From NCBI GenBank assembly GCA_947498355.1, contig CANMKA010000010.1:1-64000 (forward strand): a stretch of 64,000 bases of DNA. The letters run 5' to 3'. This DNA comes from an uncultured Paraglaciecola sp. (GTDB lineage Bacteria > Pseudomonadota > Gammaproteobacteria > Enterobacterales > Alteromonadaceae). The translations under genes were made by a program, and so were the position numbers. This document shows, in pieces, positions 19,193 to 27,417 of the stretch. The notes under the pieces are model-generated. The model was given only the letters and a program-made list of their open reading frames with translations. It was not told where the DNA came from and did not search any database. Position 1 is the first letter of the stretch. Every line of letters starts with the position of its first letter.

Positions 19193-19389
19193 TAACGCTC
19201 TCTGTTATTAGTTGTGTCATGCGGGTTTCTACTACAGGCCAATAACCTATCAGCGAAAAACACCCACAAAATTAGTGTAAAGGCGCGGATTATAACTAAC
19301 TACCATGTGATTGACAGTAGTAAAGATATATATGCTAGTGCCTGAGGTTCTTTATTTGACTCACGTAAAGGCTCCAGTATAACCCTCGC

Positions 19390-20952
19390 CTAACTCAAGC
19401 TACTTTCAAAGGTATGTTTTCTAACGCCTAACAGTAATAAACTCAACAAGAAGCACCCAGCACCCGCTGCGATTAATTTTGCCAAAACCACTATGCGTTC
19501 TATTAACAACAAATCAATCCATACCGAAGTCGAAGGGTTAAAGTACATAATCACCCCTGCCATAAAAGCTGATGCCAGTATTATTTTTGCGATTAGCCAA
19601 AGGGTGACGGATGACATAACGAACACGCCTTTTTTTCGTAGAGCCCAATATAATAACCCTGCATTTAATGTTGCAGACAGAGAGGTCGCCATAGCCAGTC
19701 CTACATAATCAAATGGCCAAACTAAAAGTAAATTAAACAGCATGTTGGCAGCCATACACCAGATACCAAATTTTACTGGTGTTTTGGTATCTTGGCGGGA
19801 AAAGAACCCAGGCGCCAAAACCTTAATCAACATAAAACTCAACAACCCAAATGAATATGCTTGTAAGCTATAGGACGCATACGCTGCATCTTGAGGCGTG
19901 AATGCACCTCGTTGAAAAATAGTCATCAACATAGGTTCAGCGAGCATAAACAAGCCAGTTGCAGCAGGGATACCCAATACGCAGACCATTTTCACCGCCC
20001 AATCCATATTGTCACTAAAAGCCTTGTCATCTTTTGCTACATGATTCCGAGACAAGGTGGGTAAAATAACAGTCGCAATTGCAATGCCAAATAAACCAAG
20101 GGGAAATTCCAACAAGCGGTCAGAGTAATATAACCAAGAGATAGCACCTGTGCCTAAAGCCGTCGCGATAATAGTGTCGAGGAGCAAATTTAATTGGCCA
20201 ACAGACACGCCAAATAGAGCTGGGATCATCAAGGTTCTAACTTTGACTATATCTGGATCTGACCATCCCCATTTTGGTTTAACCAACAGACCTGCACGCA
20301 TTAAAAACGGGATCAGAAAAAGCAACTGACATAAACCGCCAATAAACACTCCCCAAGCTAGGGTATATGCTGGCTCGTCAAAGTAATCAGCCATAAAAAT
20401 AGCGCAACTAATAATCGCGACATTCAACACGACAGGCGTAAAGGCCGTCATAGCAAATTGATTGATAGAATTTAAAATTGCCCCTGCCAAGCCAGTGAGA
20501 GTGACAAACAATAAATAAGGAAAGGTAATTTTTAGCATTAATGACGCCAGCTGATACTTGCCTTCTGGGTCATCATCATTGATGTAATCAACAAACCAGC
20601 CCATACCAAATAAAGCGACAATCACTGGGGTGGCAATAACACCGATTAAGGTAACTAAGGTTACTATTACGCCTAACGAACCTGATGCCTTGGCGATAAA
20701 CTCTTTTAATCTCTGCTCGTCGCCTTGCTCTTTCACTTCAGTTAATACAGGAATAAACGCCTGAGCAAAGGCACCTTCAGCAAACAGTCTTCGTAAAAAA
20801 TTGGGGATTTTGTTAGCAAATAAAAATACATCAGCGCTTGCCCCAGCCCCCATAAAATTAGCAATAACCGCATCTCGGACTAATCCCAATATGCGCGAAA
20901 TAAAGGTCATCACGCTTACAATCATGCCTGATTTAAATAACTTCCTAGACAC
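19390..20952 (-). CDS. murJ: Lipid II flippase MurJ
   Basis: The 520-residue polytopic membrane protein of the MOP superfamily flips lipid II across the inner membrane for peptidoglycan synthesis. About 14 transmembrane segments are apparent. The N-terminal signature MTFISRILGLVRDAVIANFMG and FANKIPNFLRRLFAEGAFAQ is characteristic of MviN/MurJ. The start is a GTG at 20952 with GGATGG 6 bases upstream. It is adjacent to ribF, as in many gammaproteobacteria, and divergent from rpsT, the usual arrangement. Confidence 0.98.
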   Translation of the reverse strand: MSRKLFKSGMIVSVMTFISRILGLVRDAVIANFMGAGASADVFLFANKIPNFLRRLFAEGAFAQAFIPVLTEVKEQGDEQRLKEFIAKASGSLGVIVTLVTLIGVIATPVIVALFGMGWFVDYINDDDPEGKYQLASLMLKITFPYLLFVTLTGLAGAILNSINQFAMTAFTPVVLNVAIISCAIFMADYFDEPAYTLAWGVFIGGLCQLLFLIPFLMRAGLLVKPKWGWSDPDIVKVRTLMIPALFGVSVGQLNLLLDTIIATALGTGAISWLYYSDRLLEFPLGLFGIAIATVILPTLSRNHVAKDDKAFSDNMDWAVKMVCVLGIPAATGLFMLAEPMLMTIFQRGAFTPQDAAYASYSLQAYSFGLLSFMLIKVLAPGFFSRQDTKTPVKFGIWCMAANMLFNLLLVWPFDYVGLAMATSLSATLNAGLLYWALRKKGVFVMSSVTLWLIAKIILASAFMAGVIMYFNPSTSVWIDLLLIERIVVLAKLIAAGAGCFLLSLLLLGVRKHTFESSLS

Positions 20953-21178
20953 CTAAACCATCCAAAAAAATAAAAATGCATTATGCTTGATGGCATAGGT
21001 AATGCCAAACGATTAGTGGCAACCTATACATAACCGGAATTCAGGTAAATTCGCTAACGTCGAGTGAGCGACTACCTCAAATTATCGCAATCAAATAGCC
21101 GATATTCAGGCGTTTACGTCATTTTTGCGATTTAAATGAATGAGCGTAAGGTTTTGTCTATAAAACCCTCAAAATAGA

Positions 21179-21207
21179 TTGACATGCCACCTGATGATCT
21201 GGATAAT
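21179..21207 (+). promoter_or_regulatory. Sigma-70 promoter of rpsT
   Basis: A perfect TTGACA (21179-21184) is followed after 17 bases by GATAAT (21202-21207). Transcription should start near 21214, giving a leader of about 36 bases before the TTG start of rpsT. This is the best promoter match in the window and fits a ribosomal protein gene. Confidence 0.8.
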
Positions 21208-21249
21208 CCCGACCCTGAATTTTGACTAGAATTTTTTGGGAGTTACAAC

Positions 21250-21510
21250 TTGGCTAACATCAAGTCTGCTAAGAAACGTGCCATACAAGCGGAGAAGCGT
21301 CGCCAACATAACGCTAGCCGTCGTTCAATGACACGTACATCTTTGAAAAAAGTACTTGCGGCAATCGCTTCTGGCGATAAAGAAGCTGCACAAGCTGCAT
21401 ACTCTGCAGCAACACCTCTAATTGACCGCATGGCAACTAAAGGTTTGATCCATAAAAATAAAGCTGCTCGTCATAAGAGCCGTTTGTCTGCACAGATTAA
21501 AGCACTTTAA
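21250..21510 (+). CDS. rpsT: 30S ribosomal protein S20
   Basis: The 86-residue basic protein begins [20 protein letters not shown] after the initiator and ends with [13 protein letters not shown], the S20 pattern. It binds 16S rRNA early in small-subunit assembly. The start codon is TTG, preceded by TTTTGGGAG 7 bases upstream. The E. coli rpsT gene also uses a non-AUG start (UUG), linked to translational autoregulation, so the same control is likely here. It has its own promoter and terminator and is divergent from murJ. Confidence 0.99.
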   Translation: MANIKSAKKRAIQAEKRRQHNASRRSMTRTSLKKVLAAIASGDKEAAQAAYSAATPLIDRMATKGLIHKNKAARHKSRLSAQIKAL

Positions 21511-21528
21511 TTTAAGCTGTGTATGAAA

Positions 21529-21553
21529 AAAAGCGCCTATCGGCGCTTTTTTT
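21529..21553 (+). terminator. Rho-independent terminator of rpsT
   Basis: A 9-bp stem (21529-21537 with 21542-21550) with loop TATC is followed by a T-run. It is a classic strong terminator directly after rpsT, and its A/T flanks allow function on both strands. Confidence 0.92.
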
Positions 21554-21625
21554 ATATCTGTTATTAAATCCGCTGGCTACTCGCTGGAAAACATTCCCTT
21601 ACACTCAACTACTTGCTAGAACATC

Positions 21626-22075
21626 TTACTCACACAAACGTGCAACATGTTTCTCTACCCAAGCAACCACCTCTACTTCAGGCTCTAAAGTTTCACAGGC
21701 GTCAACTTCTAGCAAATCGGTCACCGCTTTACCTTTTAATTCAATCAACAACTCAAATATTTGAACACCAGCACCACAAAAACTCTCGCCGTAACTACTG
21801 TCGCCCAAGGCGGCTACCGCGAAAGGTTTATTGTCTAATGACGGAGCTGCCTTGCGCAAATCTTCAATAAAAAATTCAAGATTAGGTGGTATGTCTCCTT
21901 GCCCAGTAGTTGAGGTAATAAACAAGATATTTGAGGCTTTTGTAAAATCACTCATTTTAGGGTCGGTAAATATCTCACTACTTATATTTTTTGTTTGCAG
22001 TGCACTCGATACATCTTCAGCCACATGTTGAGCATTGCCATATACGGTTCCAACAAAAATAGATAATGTATTCAT
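21626..22075 (-). CDS. yqcA: Flavodoxin YqcA
   Basis: The 149-residue FMN-binding flavodoxin has the phosphate loop VGTVYGNAQHVAEDV near the N-terminus, the TSTTGQGDIPPNLEFF loop and ALGDSSYGESFCGAG around the isoalloxazine site. Length and context (yqcC-truC-yqcA in this order) identify it as YqcA rather than MioC, which is similar in sequence. It is a cytoplasmic electron carrier whose physiological partner is poorly defined. A GAGGAATT lies upstream of the ATG. It is the last gene of the operon, 23 bases after truC. Confidence 0.9.
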   Translation of the reverse strand: MNTLSIFVGTVYGNAQHVAEDVSSALQTKNISSEIFTDPKMSDFTKASNILFITSTTGQGDIPPNLEFFIEDLRKAAPSLDNKPFAVAALGDSSYGESFCGAGVQIFELLIELKGKAVTDLLEVDACETLEPEVEVVAWVEKHVARLCE

Positions 22076-22098
22076 ATTAATAAGAATTCCTCGTGTAA

Positions 22099-22848
22099 TT
22101 AAATGTTTTCTAATGCTTTGAGCTGCACATCATTAATGCCCCACAGCCCAAGCAAGTCCAATAGTTGCTTGTCTAGGGTGCACCTTATCTCAAGGCCTTG
22201 TCCCGTGATTGGATGCAAAAATGCCATAGATTGACAATATAAAGCTAAGCGATTTAATGAAAATTGATCTCTAACAAACGCATTATGCTTGCCATCACCA
22301 TGAGTGGTATCTCCCAAAATAGGATGATTAATATGCCCCATATGTCTACGCAATTGATGCTTGCGGCCAGTCTTAGGTGTCAACTTAGCAAGGGAGTATC
22401 GGGCAGAAGGATATCGGCTCACAGCAAAGGGTAACTCAAAAGTGGCCAGACGTTCGTAGAGAGTATGCGCCGCCTGGGCTGGTTTATTTTTATTGGCCAG
22501 TTTGTCGGCGATTTTATCGAGTTTTTCTTTTAAAGGATGGGTAATTTCGCCTTTGTCGGGCATGTGTCCGCGCACCAAAGCGAGATATTGTTTACTCACA
22601 GATTGAGCATAAAACTGCTCCCCAAGTAAACGTGCAACCTCTGGCGATAAAGCAAATATCAACACTCCAGACGTGGGGCGGTCCAATCTATGTACCGGAA
22701 AAACGTGCTGGCCAATTTGATCTCTTACTTTTTGTAGAGCAAATTCGGTCTCATGTTTATCCAACATACTCTTGTGTACCAGTAATCCAGAAGGCTTATC
22801 TATCGCCACTAAAAACTCATCTTGATACAACACCGCAAGCTCAGTCAT
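22099..22848 (-). CDS. truC: tRNA pseudouridine(65) synthase TruC
   Basis: The 249-residue RluA-family pseudouridine synthase modifies U65 of certain tRNAs. The catalytic motif HRLDRPTSGVLIFA (Asp in HRLD) is intact, and KPSGLLVHKS, TGRKHQLRRHMGHINHPI and GDTTHGDGKHN are the family motifs. The ATG at 22848 overlaps the yqcC stop (TAATGACTGA context) and is preferred over the codon at 22863. It lies between yqcC and yqcA, as in E. coli. Confidence 0.95.
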   Translation of the reverse strand: MTELAVLYQDEFLVAIDKPSGLLVHKSMLDKHETEFALQKVRDQIGQHVFPVHRLDRPTSGVLIFALSPEVARLLGEQFYAQSVSKQYLALVRGHMPDKGEITHPLKEKLDKIADKLANKNKPAQAAHTLYERLATFELPFAVSRYPSARYSLAKLTPKTGRKHQLRRHMGHINHPILGDTTHGDGKHNAFVRDQFSLNRLALYCQSMAFLHPITGQGLEIRCTLDKQLLDLLGLWGINDVQLKALENI

Positions 22849-23161
22849 TAAACCACTCATCAATATCTTCTATACAACGCAAGACCACTTTGCCATGCTC
22901 CATAGGGTAGAAACGCTCTTGTAGAGCTGGGAGTAGCTTAAGCTCAACAGGCAGCTCTTGTTGCGAATCAATAATTGCCTGCATTTTTGGAATAAATAAA
23001 AACTGCAACCACTGTTCGGCGTGCAAGTAATCGCAAGCGAATGGCAGTTTGCTATTCAATGCTTGTTCACTCGGTAAATTAGGTGACCATAAATTTGATT
23101 TTTTAAGGGCTAGCTCTAATTCTTTGAGTAGAGCTTCGACTTCTCGATAATGACGTGGCAT
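22841..23161 (-). CDS. yqcC: YqcC family protein
   Basis: The 106-residue protein matches the YqcC family: N-terminal YREVEALLKELELALK, then LWSPNLPSEQALNSKLPFACD with the typical PSEQAL, and QWLQFLFIPKMQAII. It is a small cytoplasmic protein of unknown function, always found next to truC. It overlaps truC by 8 bases. The gene is divergent from the DUF3549 gene with 64 bases between, which must hold both promoters. Confidence 0.92.
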   Translation of the reverse strand: MPRHYREVEALLKELELALKKSNLWSPNLPSEQALNSKLPFACDYLHAEQWLQFLFIPKMQAIIDSQQELPVELKLLPALQERFYPMEHGKVVLRCIEDIDEWFND

Positions 23162-23225
23162 GATCTCGTTTAGCTAAGTACCTACAAACGGTACTAATTA
23201 TTAGATTTAGGCGACAAATACTATC

Positions 23226-24248
23226 ATGAGTAACATCAATACTATCAGTGAATTTTTAGTCCACGCAGGTACCGATTATCGGGTATTCGATATGGCAAGA
23301 GGCATTCGAGTGGTCGATTCACAAACATTTTTAGAAATCGAAAATGGCGAGATTGCCGCTCCTTACCCGCGTCAACAGCATGCTTGGTTTGGTATTTTAT
23401 TTTTTAACAAACAATTGAGCACAGAACACTATATTTGGTTTGTGAAACTTCCCCTTGATGAACAAGGCAAGATCATTAGCGCAGGACGAAAACAGTTTCT
23501 ACAAATTGTCACCGAAGCCTTGGGCGCACAATTGGATAAAACAGACAATCCTAACAACCAATTACCCGAGAATCCCTTCACATTTGTACCCAATCAAAAT
23601 CAACTTGCTGATTTTAATGCCAAAAGCCGCTGTCTTCTAAATATCGAGCCTAGCCATCAATTTACCCATATCAAGCAACATATTAACGCGCCTCACAGCC
23701 AAAATTGGCAAACCTTAACCGTACAAGAAATAGCCGATTTTTGTGCTCAAATTCAACGTCCAGCTCATAGTCAATTACTTGTTGAGCACTTTGAAACACT
23801 TGCCCCTGAATTGCAAAAAGCCCTTTGTACCTCTTTAGAAAATAACACACCACCAAAGGCGTTAATTGATACACTTTTAGCATGGCAAACTAAAGCGCCA
23901 ACCTGTTTAGTACGGGCCGAATTAACTTTACGTGGGACGAGCCAAAGCCCACAAAGTTCAAACATTAAGGCATACCTGATAAACCTGCTACAAAGCGATT
24001 TGAGCAAAGAGCCAAATGTGCTGATCCTTATTTCTGCTAGACACTGGTTATATCTCAATGATGCGGATGTTTTAGCCTTATATGTACAGGCACTAGCAGA
24101 GCAAGACAGCCAATTATTTGCAGGTTTATTCCCTGATTTAGTGCAAATTCCAGCAATAAGAAACACTATGCTGAACGTGCTAAGATGGCCAGAAAAAAGC
24201 CAAGCCTTGACTAAAGCGATTGGCCATTTATTTGGACAAGAACAATGA
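23226..24248 (+). CDS. DUF3549 family protein
   Basis: The 340-residue protein starts MSNINTISEFLVHAGTDYRV and contains QHAWFGILFFNKQ, EHYIWFVKLPLDEQG and QFLQIVTEALG, the features of DUF3549 proteins of Alteromonadales, Vibrionales and relatives. No signal peptide or membrane segment is visible; the C-terminal part is helical and HEAT-like in appearance. The function is unknown. It overlaps the DUF3301 gene by 4 bases, a pair often kept together beside yqcC-truC. The ribosome binding site is weak. Confidence 0.85.
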   Translation: MSNINTISEFLVHAGTDYRVFDMARGIRVVDSQTFLEIENGEIAAPYPRQQHAWFGILFFNKQLSTEHYIWFVKLPLDEQGKIISAGRKQFLQIVTEALGAQLDKTDNPNNQLPENPFTFVPNQNQLADFNAKSRCLLNIEPSHQFTHIKQHINAPHSQNWQTLTVQEIADFCAQIQRPAHSQLLVEHFETLAPELQKALCTSLENNTPPKALIDTLLAWQTKAPTCLVRAELTLRGTSQSPQSSNIKAYLINLLQSDLSKEPNVLILISARHWLYLNDADVLALYVQALAEQDSQLFAGLFPDLVQIPAIRNTMLNVLRWPEKSQALTKAIGHLFGQEQ

Positions 24249-24550
24249 ATTTATACGACCTTATACTTCTTATTTTGCTGTGTTTGGGGCTTGGCCTATT
24301 TTGGCGCTTTCGAGGGGTCTCCGAAGCGGCAAAGAGCCATGTAGAGGCTTATTGCGAGCAAAAAAACATTCAAATGATTAGTATTGCCAGAACAAAAACC
24401 AGAGTTGGCTCTGAACGCGGAAAACTGGATTTACACTGTGATTTTATGTTTGAGTTTTCCGGCAATGGCGAAGACAGTAATCAGGGTACATTAAAAATGA
24501 AGGGCCTAAAGATGGCTAACATAGAGCTACCTGCGTATCGAGTTCATTAA
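24245..24550 (+). CDS. DUF3301 family membrane-anchored protein
   Basis: The 101-residue protein has one N-terminal transmembrane helix (LYDLILLILLCLGLGLFWRF) followed by a soluble part with the DUF3301 pattern AYCEQKNIQMISIARTKTR and LHCDFMFEFSGNGED. It is probably anchored to the inner membrane. The function is unknown. It overlaps the DUF3549 gene by 4 bases and is followed by a terminator hairpin, so the two form one transcript. Confidence 0.85.
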   Translation: MNLYDLILLILLCLGLGLFWRFRGVSEAAKSHVEAYCEQKNIQMISIARTKTRVGSERGKLDLHCDFMFEFSGNGEDSNQGTLKMKGLKMANIELPAYRVH

Positions 24551-24567
24551 AAGCGAACTCGTTATCT

Positions 24568-24599
24568 AGCCCTCACTCTTGCCATTCCAGAGGGCTTTT
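24568..24599 (+). terminator. Probable terminator after the DUF3549-DUF3301 operon
   Basis: AGCCCTC (24568-24574) pairs with GAGGGCT (24590-24596) across a 15-base loop, and a short T-run follows. The large loop reduces certainty. Confidence 0.65.
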
Positions 24600-24640
24600 A
24601 CATCGAATGGCGGAGCCTGGCTGTTTTTTTACTACTCTTC

Positions 24641-25690
24641 TTGCTTTTGCTTTTGCTAGCTACTATTTACCAGCTACTAACCACTTTCAGCTACTTTGAG
24701 CCTTTGGATTCCAGATCAAAAGACTTCTGGAATGACGAAGGTGGAGGTAGGTAGTTTTTCATTGCTGGAATGACGAGTTGTAGGGTTGTTGGTCTTTCAC
24801 TGCTGGAATGACGGGAGTAATGGGCTCTTGGTTTTTACTGCTCTTTCTAGTCTCTATTTCCTAGCTACTATTTACTGCCCATAACTGCTTTTCCTCTGTG
24901 TGCTCCGTGCTCTCTGCGATTAATGGCTGACGTGGTTTAATGGCTGCTGTTTTGCTTTTGCTTTTGCTTTTGCTAGCTACTATTTACCAGCTACTAACCA
25001 CTTTCTGCTGCTTTGAGCCTTTAGATTCCAGATAAAAGACCTCTGTAGTGGTCAAGTGCTTTTGCCCTTTCTAGCCGCTATTTACTATCCACTGCTAAAA
25101 GATTGGATTCCAGATCAAAAGACTTCTGGAATGACGAAGGTGGAGGTAGGTAGTTTTTCATTGCTGGAATGACGAGTTGTAGGGTTGTTGGTCTTTCACT
25201 GCTGGAATGACGGGAGTAATAGGCTCTCTTGGTTTTTACTGCTCATTCTAGTCTCTATTTCCTAGCTACTATTTACTGCCCATAACTGCTTTTCCTCTGT
25301 GTGCTCCGTGCTCTCTGTGGTTAATGGCTTTTGCTTTTGCTTTTGCTTTTGCTTTTGCTTTTGCTTTTGCTAGCTACTATTTACCAGCTACTAACCACTT
25401 TCTACCGCTTTGAGCCTTTGGATTCCAGATCAAAAGACTTCTGGAATGACGAAGGTGGAGGTAGGTAGTTTTTCATTGCTGGAATGACGAGTTGTAGGGT
25501 TGTTGGTCTTTTACTGTTGGAATGACGGGAGTAATGGGCTCTTGGTTTTTACTGCTCTTTCTAGTCTCTATTTCCTAGCTACTATTTACTGCCCATAACT
25601 GCTTTTCCTCTGTGTGCTCCGTGCTCTCTGCGATTAATGGCTGACGTGGTTTAATGGCTGCTGTTTTGCTTTTCCTAGTTACTATTTACC
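24641..25690. repeat. Direct repeats of about 320 bp with REP-like palindromes
   Basis: Three near-identical copies of a core begin at 24706, 25105 and 25420 and run about 220 bases. Each starts with a REP-like palindrome (GGATTCCAG...CTGGAATGACG; 24706-24737, 25105-25136, 25420-25451) and contains two further CTGGAATGACG-like half sites. Copies 1 and 3 also share the flanking block CTAGCTACTATTTACCAGC, preceded by TTTTGC runs. A fourth, degenerate piece lies at about 24950-25060 (AGATTCCAGATAAAAGACC). The near identity of the copies argues for recent duplication or gene conversion. There is no credible coding sequence. It lies between the DUF3301 gene and the terminator of the CsrB-like RNA. 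Confidence 0.9.
25329..25370. repeat. TTTTGC hexamer tandem repeat (7 copies)
   Basis: Seven perfect TTTTGC units occupy 25329-25370. Equivalent positions in the other repeat copies carry four units (24950-24973), two complete units (24645-24656) and one (near 25665). The copy number differs between otherwise nearly identical repeats, as expected for slipped-strand mispairing. It could serve as a strain-typing VNTR. Confidence 0.92.
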
Positions 25691-25753
25691 AGCTACTAAC
25701 CACTTTCTATTGCTACTATCCACTTTCTACTGCTTTGAGCCTTTGGATTTCAG

Positions 25754-25790
25754 ACAAACAAAAAGGCATAGTCACAAGTGAGTATGCCTT
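25754..25790 (-). terminator. Rho-independent terminator of the CsrB-like RNA
   Basis: On the minus strand a GGCATA...TATGCC stem (25765-25770 and 25782-25787), extended by A-T pairs, has a loop of about 11 bases and is followed by TTTTTGTTTG. It marks the 3' end of the RNA near 25757. Confidence 0.88.
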
Positions 25791-26369
25791 TCTAGGAATT
25801 TTGAAGATCCGTCTCAGTAGTCCCTTACTTATCCATTGTTCGCAGCTTCACACTACGCTACTCCATTCTATCTCATTATCCTAATGAGGCATTCTTCCTG
25901 AATGTATCCTTATTGCCTGCCTTGGTTTACCTACTCCTTGTAGTTCAGCTACCTTGCTGCTCTTCATCCTTGCAGTTATGTCCGTATAAGCCAATTCATC
26001 CTGAATTTTTTTGTAATCCTTTATTTTCCTATCCCTTTAGAAAAATCATCCTTTCGCTCGTCAATCCCTAGTGAGCATCACAACCTTGTGTCTCCATGCC
26101 CTATTCCCTGTCTTTCGCCTCCTAGCGAATATGTAAGTCCTCTCGCTTAATCTTCCTTGTTAAGCAACACAATCCTGTGTTTCCATTCCTTATGCTTTAT
26201 ATCCTGTAAAGCTTAGTCCTTAAATCCTCATCCCTTCATTAGCATCTTGCTAATGCACATCCTTGCTTTCCCATTCCTTTAGTATTTACCCAATGTAAAT
26301 TTCACTCTGTCCTTGAGCAATCCTATGTTGTCCTTATGTCATCCTGACTCGTCGTGTTTCCTTGTGACG
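25757..26369 (-). ncRNA. csrB: CsrB-family regulatory RNA (CsrA-sequestering), unusually long
   Basis: Read on the minus strand, this roughly 613-base stretch contains about 36 GGA triplets (counted by eye), mostly in AAGGA, CAGGAT or AGGG context, spaced about every 17 bases. Many lie in loops of small hairpins: CACAGGATTGTG (26168-26179), GCTTAACAAGGAAGATTAAGC-type stem at 26145-26165, TTCGCTAGGAGGCGAA (26114-26129), the stem at 26194-26212, and a 7-bp stem with GGA loop at 25872-25888. That is the design of CsrB/CsrC/RsmY RNAs, which bind many CsrA dimers and relieve repression. It ends in a rho-independent terminator, and a GacA/UvrY-type box lies upstream. No open frame is credible. E. 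coli CsrB is 369 nt with about 20 sites, so this one is long. The 5' end is estimated from a -10-like box. Confidence 0.88.
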
Positions 26370-26375
26370 GATATA

Positions 26376-26406
26376 AAGATAGAGGTTTTCGGAAATAAAG
26401 CGACAA
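26376..26406 (-). promoter_or_regulatory. Candidate core promoter of the CsrB-like RNA
   Basis: On the minus strand TATCTT (26381-26376) lies just before the first hairpin (CGTC...GACG) of the RNA. A TTGTCG (26406-26401) is the nearest -35-like box, but the spacing of 19 bases is long. This weak core is compatible with activator-dependent transcription from the GacA/UvrY box upstream. Confidence 0.4.
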
Positions 26407-26536
26407 ACAAAAAACAAAAAAATTTAGAAAAAAAAGGGCGCACATTACTACGAGAAGAAAAAAACTCTTGAGATCATTAACTTAGGTTTTTTGTAAGCCC
26501 TAAATTGCAGTAAATTGAGGTGATCGCCTACAGTTT

Positions 26537-26554
26537 TGTACGAAATGTCTTACA
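26537..26554 (-). promoter_or_regulatory. GacA/UvrY-type binding box upstream of csrB
   Basis: On the minus strand the sequence is TGTAAG, six bases, CGTACA. The known GacA/UvrY consensus is TGTAAG-N6-CTTACA, so 11 of 12 defined positions match. It lies about 155 bases upstream of the predicted -10, within the usual distance range for csrB-type promoters, and before the GNAT gene stop. It implies control by a BarA/UvrY (GacS/GacA) two-component system encoded elsewhere. Confidence 0.7.
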
Positions 26555-26593
26555 CAGAATGTAACATTAACCTACACAGCTTTTTGCGTGGCG

Positions 26594-27235
26594 TTAGCGC
26601 CTTTTGAACATGAGTTGTCCTTGAATGTGTCCAACCTCAATATTATTGATAAATGTAAAGTTATTCTCTTCAAAAAATGCTCTAAATTTAGGCAAAGTGA
26701 CATACATGCCAATACCTTCACTCGACTCATCTTCTAACACAACACTGTCGATGGCTCGCATTAAAATATGCCCTAAGCCGTGTGCTTGATGATCTGGGTG
26801 GACAGCAATCAAAGAAAGCATATGAAAACGTTCGGCCGGAACATGCTCTCGAACAATAGATTCTTTATGTAGCATTTGTTTGGTGCCGAAATACCCAGCC
26901 GTTAGCAGCATTTTTAATCGCCAATGCCAAAACCGATTTCCACCAATAGCCGAGCTAGGATTAATCACACAAGCAACGGCAATTAGACGCTCATCATCGA
27001 ATAAGCCAATCATGGGTTGTTTATCTGTCCAAAAAGCGTTTAATTCTTCTCGTATAGCCGAGCGTAACCTTGACTCGTATCCTTCTTTTTCATGCTCGAA
27101 AATATCTAAGAAAAGCGGATCATCGTGGTAGGCTAAATACAAAATAGAGGCGGCTATTTTTATATCTTCTGCAGCCAAATAAACGGCTTTAACCTGCTCA
27201 GGATCTACCACATTAATTTGATCGTTAGTTAGCAT
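26594..27235 (-). CDS. GNAT family N-acetyltransferase
   Basis: The 213-residue protein has a C-terminal GNAT fold: LSLIAVHPDHQAHGLGHILMRAI carries the acetyl-CoA pyrophosphate-binding pattern (Q/R-x-x-G-x-G/A; here QAHGLG), followed by GIGMYVTLPKFRAFFEENNFTF, the usual end of the domain. No substrate can be assigned. It is a single gene, and its stop codon is part of a GGCG/CGCC hairpin without a T-run. The CsrB-like RNA is downstream in the same orientation with its own promoter. Confidence 0.85.
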   Translation of the reverse strand: MLTNDQINVVDPEQVKAVYLAAEDIKIAASILYLAYHDDPLFLDIFEHEKEGYESRLRSAIREELNAFWTDKQPMIGLFDDERLIAVACVINPSSAIGGNRFWHWRLKMLLTAGYFGTKQMLHKESIVREHVPAERFHMLSLIAVHPDHQAHGLGHILMRAIDSVVLEDESSEGIGMYVTLPKFRAFFEENNFTFINNIEVGHIQGQLMFKRR

Positions 27236-27417
27236 ATCCAGTCTCTTAATTATTCAGTTTTATTACCTGATACTAATGTGACCCTTATTGTTACTGACTT
27301 CAAGTCCTACTGGCCAATTCTGGAAGATTTAAGCCTCATCCTCAGACCATATAGATATACAGGCAAGTACAAGACTCGGTACAATAAAGTCATGAAACAC
27401 TGAATAAAAAGCTAAAA

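Noticed and set aside
25654-25884. A 76-codon open frame on the plus strand
   Set aside because: It straddles the last direct repeat and the 3' end of the CsrB-like RNA, starts inside the repeat, has no ribosome binding site and no family resemblance.
25757-26369. Possible CRISPR-like array because of regularly spaced short motifs
   Set aside because: The recurring unit is only TCC/GGA within differing hairpins; there is no repeat of 24-40 bases, no spacers and no cas gene. The CsrB interpretation explains the pattern.
26588-26600. GGCG/CGCC hairpin overlapping the GNAT stop codon as a terminator
   Set aside because: The stem is only 4-5 bp and no T-run follows on the minus strand.
24245-26600. 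tRNA or rRNA genes in the long gap
   Set aside because: No cloverleaf with a GTTCGANTC-type T-loop or CCA end is recognisable; the region is explained by repeats and the CsrB-like RNA.
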